From Rugalucina vietnamica (taxonomy: Eukaryota > Mollusca > Bivalvia > Lucinida > Lucinidae): a stretch of DNA of 64,000 nt. Position numbers and translations under genes: made by a program. Below are positions 63,456 to 64,000 of this stretch, in pieces. The DNA is taken from assembly GCA_964017185.1 (NCBI GenBank), contig OZ024877.1:2396006-2460005 (forward strand), written 5' to 3'. Position 1 is the stretch's first letter. Each line of letters begins with the position of its first letter. The notes beneath the pieces are model-generated. The model searched no databases. It was not told the DNA's origin and saw only the letters and a list, made by a program, of their open reading frames with translations.

Positions 63456-64000
63456 AATAAAAAATACCCTATTTCAAATACCAACCCTGTCTGTTTTCCT
63501 GTTTGGTCTGGCTTGTTTCGAGAATGTATGTGATGAGAGAGTGAGTATTGTTAGATTTGCCACAGGCAAAAACAAGAAAATCATGCAAAAAGAAAAAAAA
63601 AAGCAATAACCTATTATGCTGTTCATGTTATGACTGACTATTTCTGAATATAAGTAGCAGGCATTTTTAGCAAAAGATTTTGATCAACTACCAAAATTAT
63701 AAGGTTTAAATTTATCATGGTTTCTTTGGTTTTGCAGTGGCAATGAAGATTATACAAGATGAATTTACCATATTTTACTAGATGCCCAATACTATTATTT
63801 GTTTGCCCTAAACTGTATAGTCAATTGCAACTTATTTTAAAACATTATAATGATGCATAACAGATAAAAATAAGCAGCAATTCTGGGTGTCTGCTTTATA
63901 CCCAGAAGAGCTTAGAACATAACTAGCATTGGTTTTTATTACACTCATTTATTATTAATTGGGCACTGTATGTGGATAAATACCCCCTGAACCCATTGGT
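63456..64000 (+). other. CYHR1 intron, no feature recognised
   Basis: AT-rich, no exon or repeat recognised. Confidence 0.4.

Overview
The window is A+T-rich eukaryotic DNA with spliced genes and very dense transposable elements. The best guess for its source is a bivalve mollusc or a close lophotrochozoan relative. Support comes from two tandem-core-plus-tetranucleotide elements that look like bivalve 'pearl' (Helentron-type) repeats, a tRNA-derived SINE, mariner relics, and a Ty3/gypsy-family LTR element of the Gmr1 type. No species marker is visible, so the assignment is inference.

Three host genes can be reconstructed from splice sites and reading phase. Gene A (+, 1308-27164, 5' end missing) encodes a secreted or surface protein. 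In order it has one six-cysteine sushi-like (CCP) module, a YWTD/LDLR-class-B-like propeller on five exons, thirteen more CCP-like modules each on its own phase-1/phase-1 exon, and a short hydrophobic tail. Gene B (-, 39764-32959, apparently complete, 552 residues) is its tail-to-tail paralogue. It has a signal peptide, one CCP and the same propeller with matching exon boundaries, but then a Ser/Thr-rich stalk, one membrane span and a short cytoplasmic tail. Gene C (+, 61103-62426, 3' end missing) is CYHR1/ZFTRAF1, a RING/TRAF-type zinc-finger protein.

Layout. 1-1300: copies of a small palindromic MITE. 1308-27164: gene A. Its third visible intron (2876-13344) holds nested elements: a mariner relic, then a repeat copy (R2) split by a 7.7-kb inverted-repeat element that itself contains a SINE relic, a 3.7-kb inverted-repeat element with a tandem array, and an RTE-like LINE. 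The CCP exons at 17-26 kb were amplified as cassettes with their introns and are interrupted by R2 and R3 repeats and a mariner-like element. 27.2-32.9 kb: convergent intergenic DNA with AT-rich repeats. 32959-39764: gene B. 40-43 kb: a SINE, a TA-flanked inverted-repeat element and LINE fragments. 43008-49747: a young LTR retrotransposon with the order Gag-PR-IN-RT-RH, sitting in one copy of a tandem duplication whose other copy keeps the empty site. 50.7-52.8 kb: a LINE with an open RT frame. 53-60.4 kb: a pearl-like element, foldbacks, a 1-kb and a 4-kb inverted-repeat element. 61-64 kb: CYHR1.

Genes A and B probably act at the cell surface or in hemolymph as adhesion or recognition proteins (inference from domains). 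The symmetric exon phases, the exon cassettes shared with their introns, and broken exons beside intact ones suggest that the CCP array is still being remodelled. All coordinates, splice sites and comparisons were read by eye; no alignment or database search was run.
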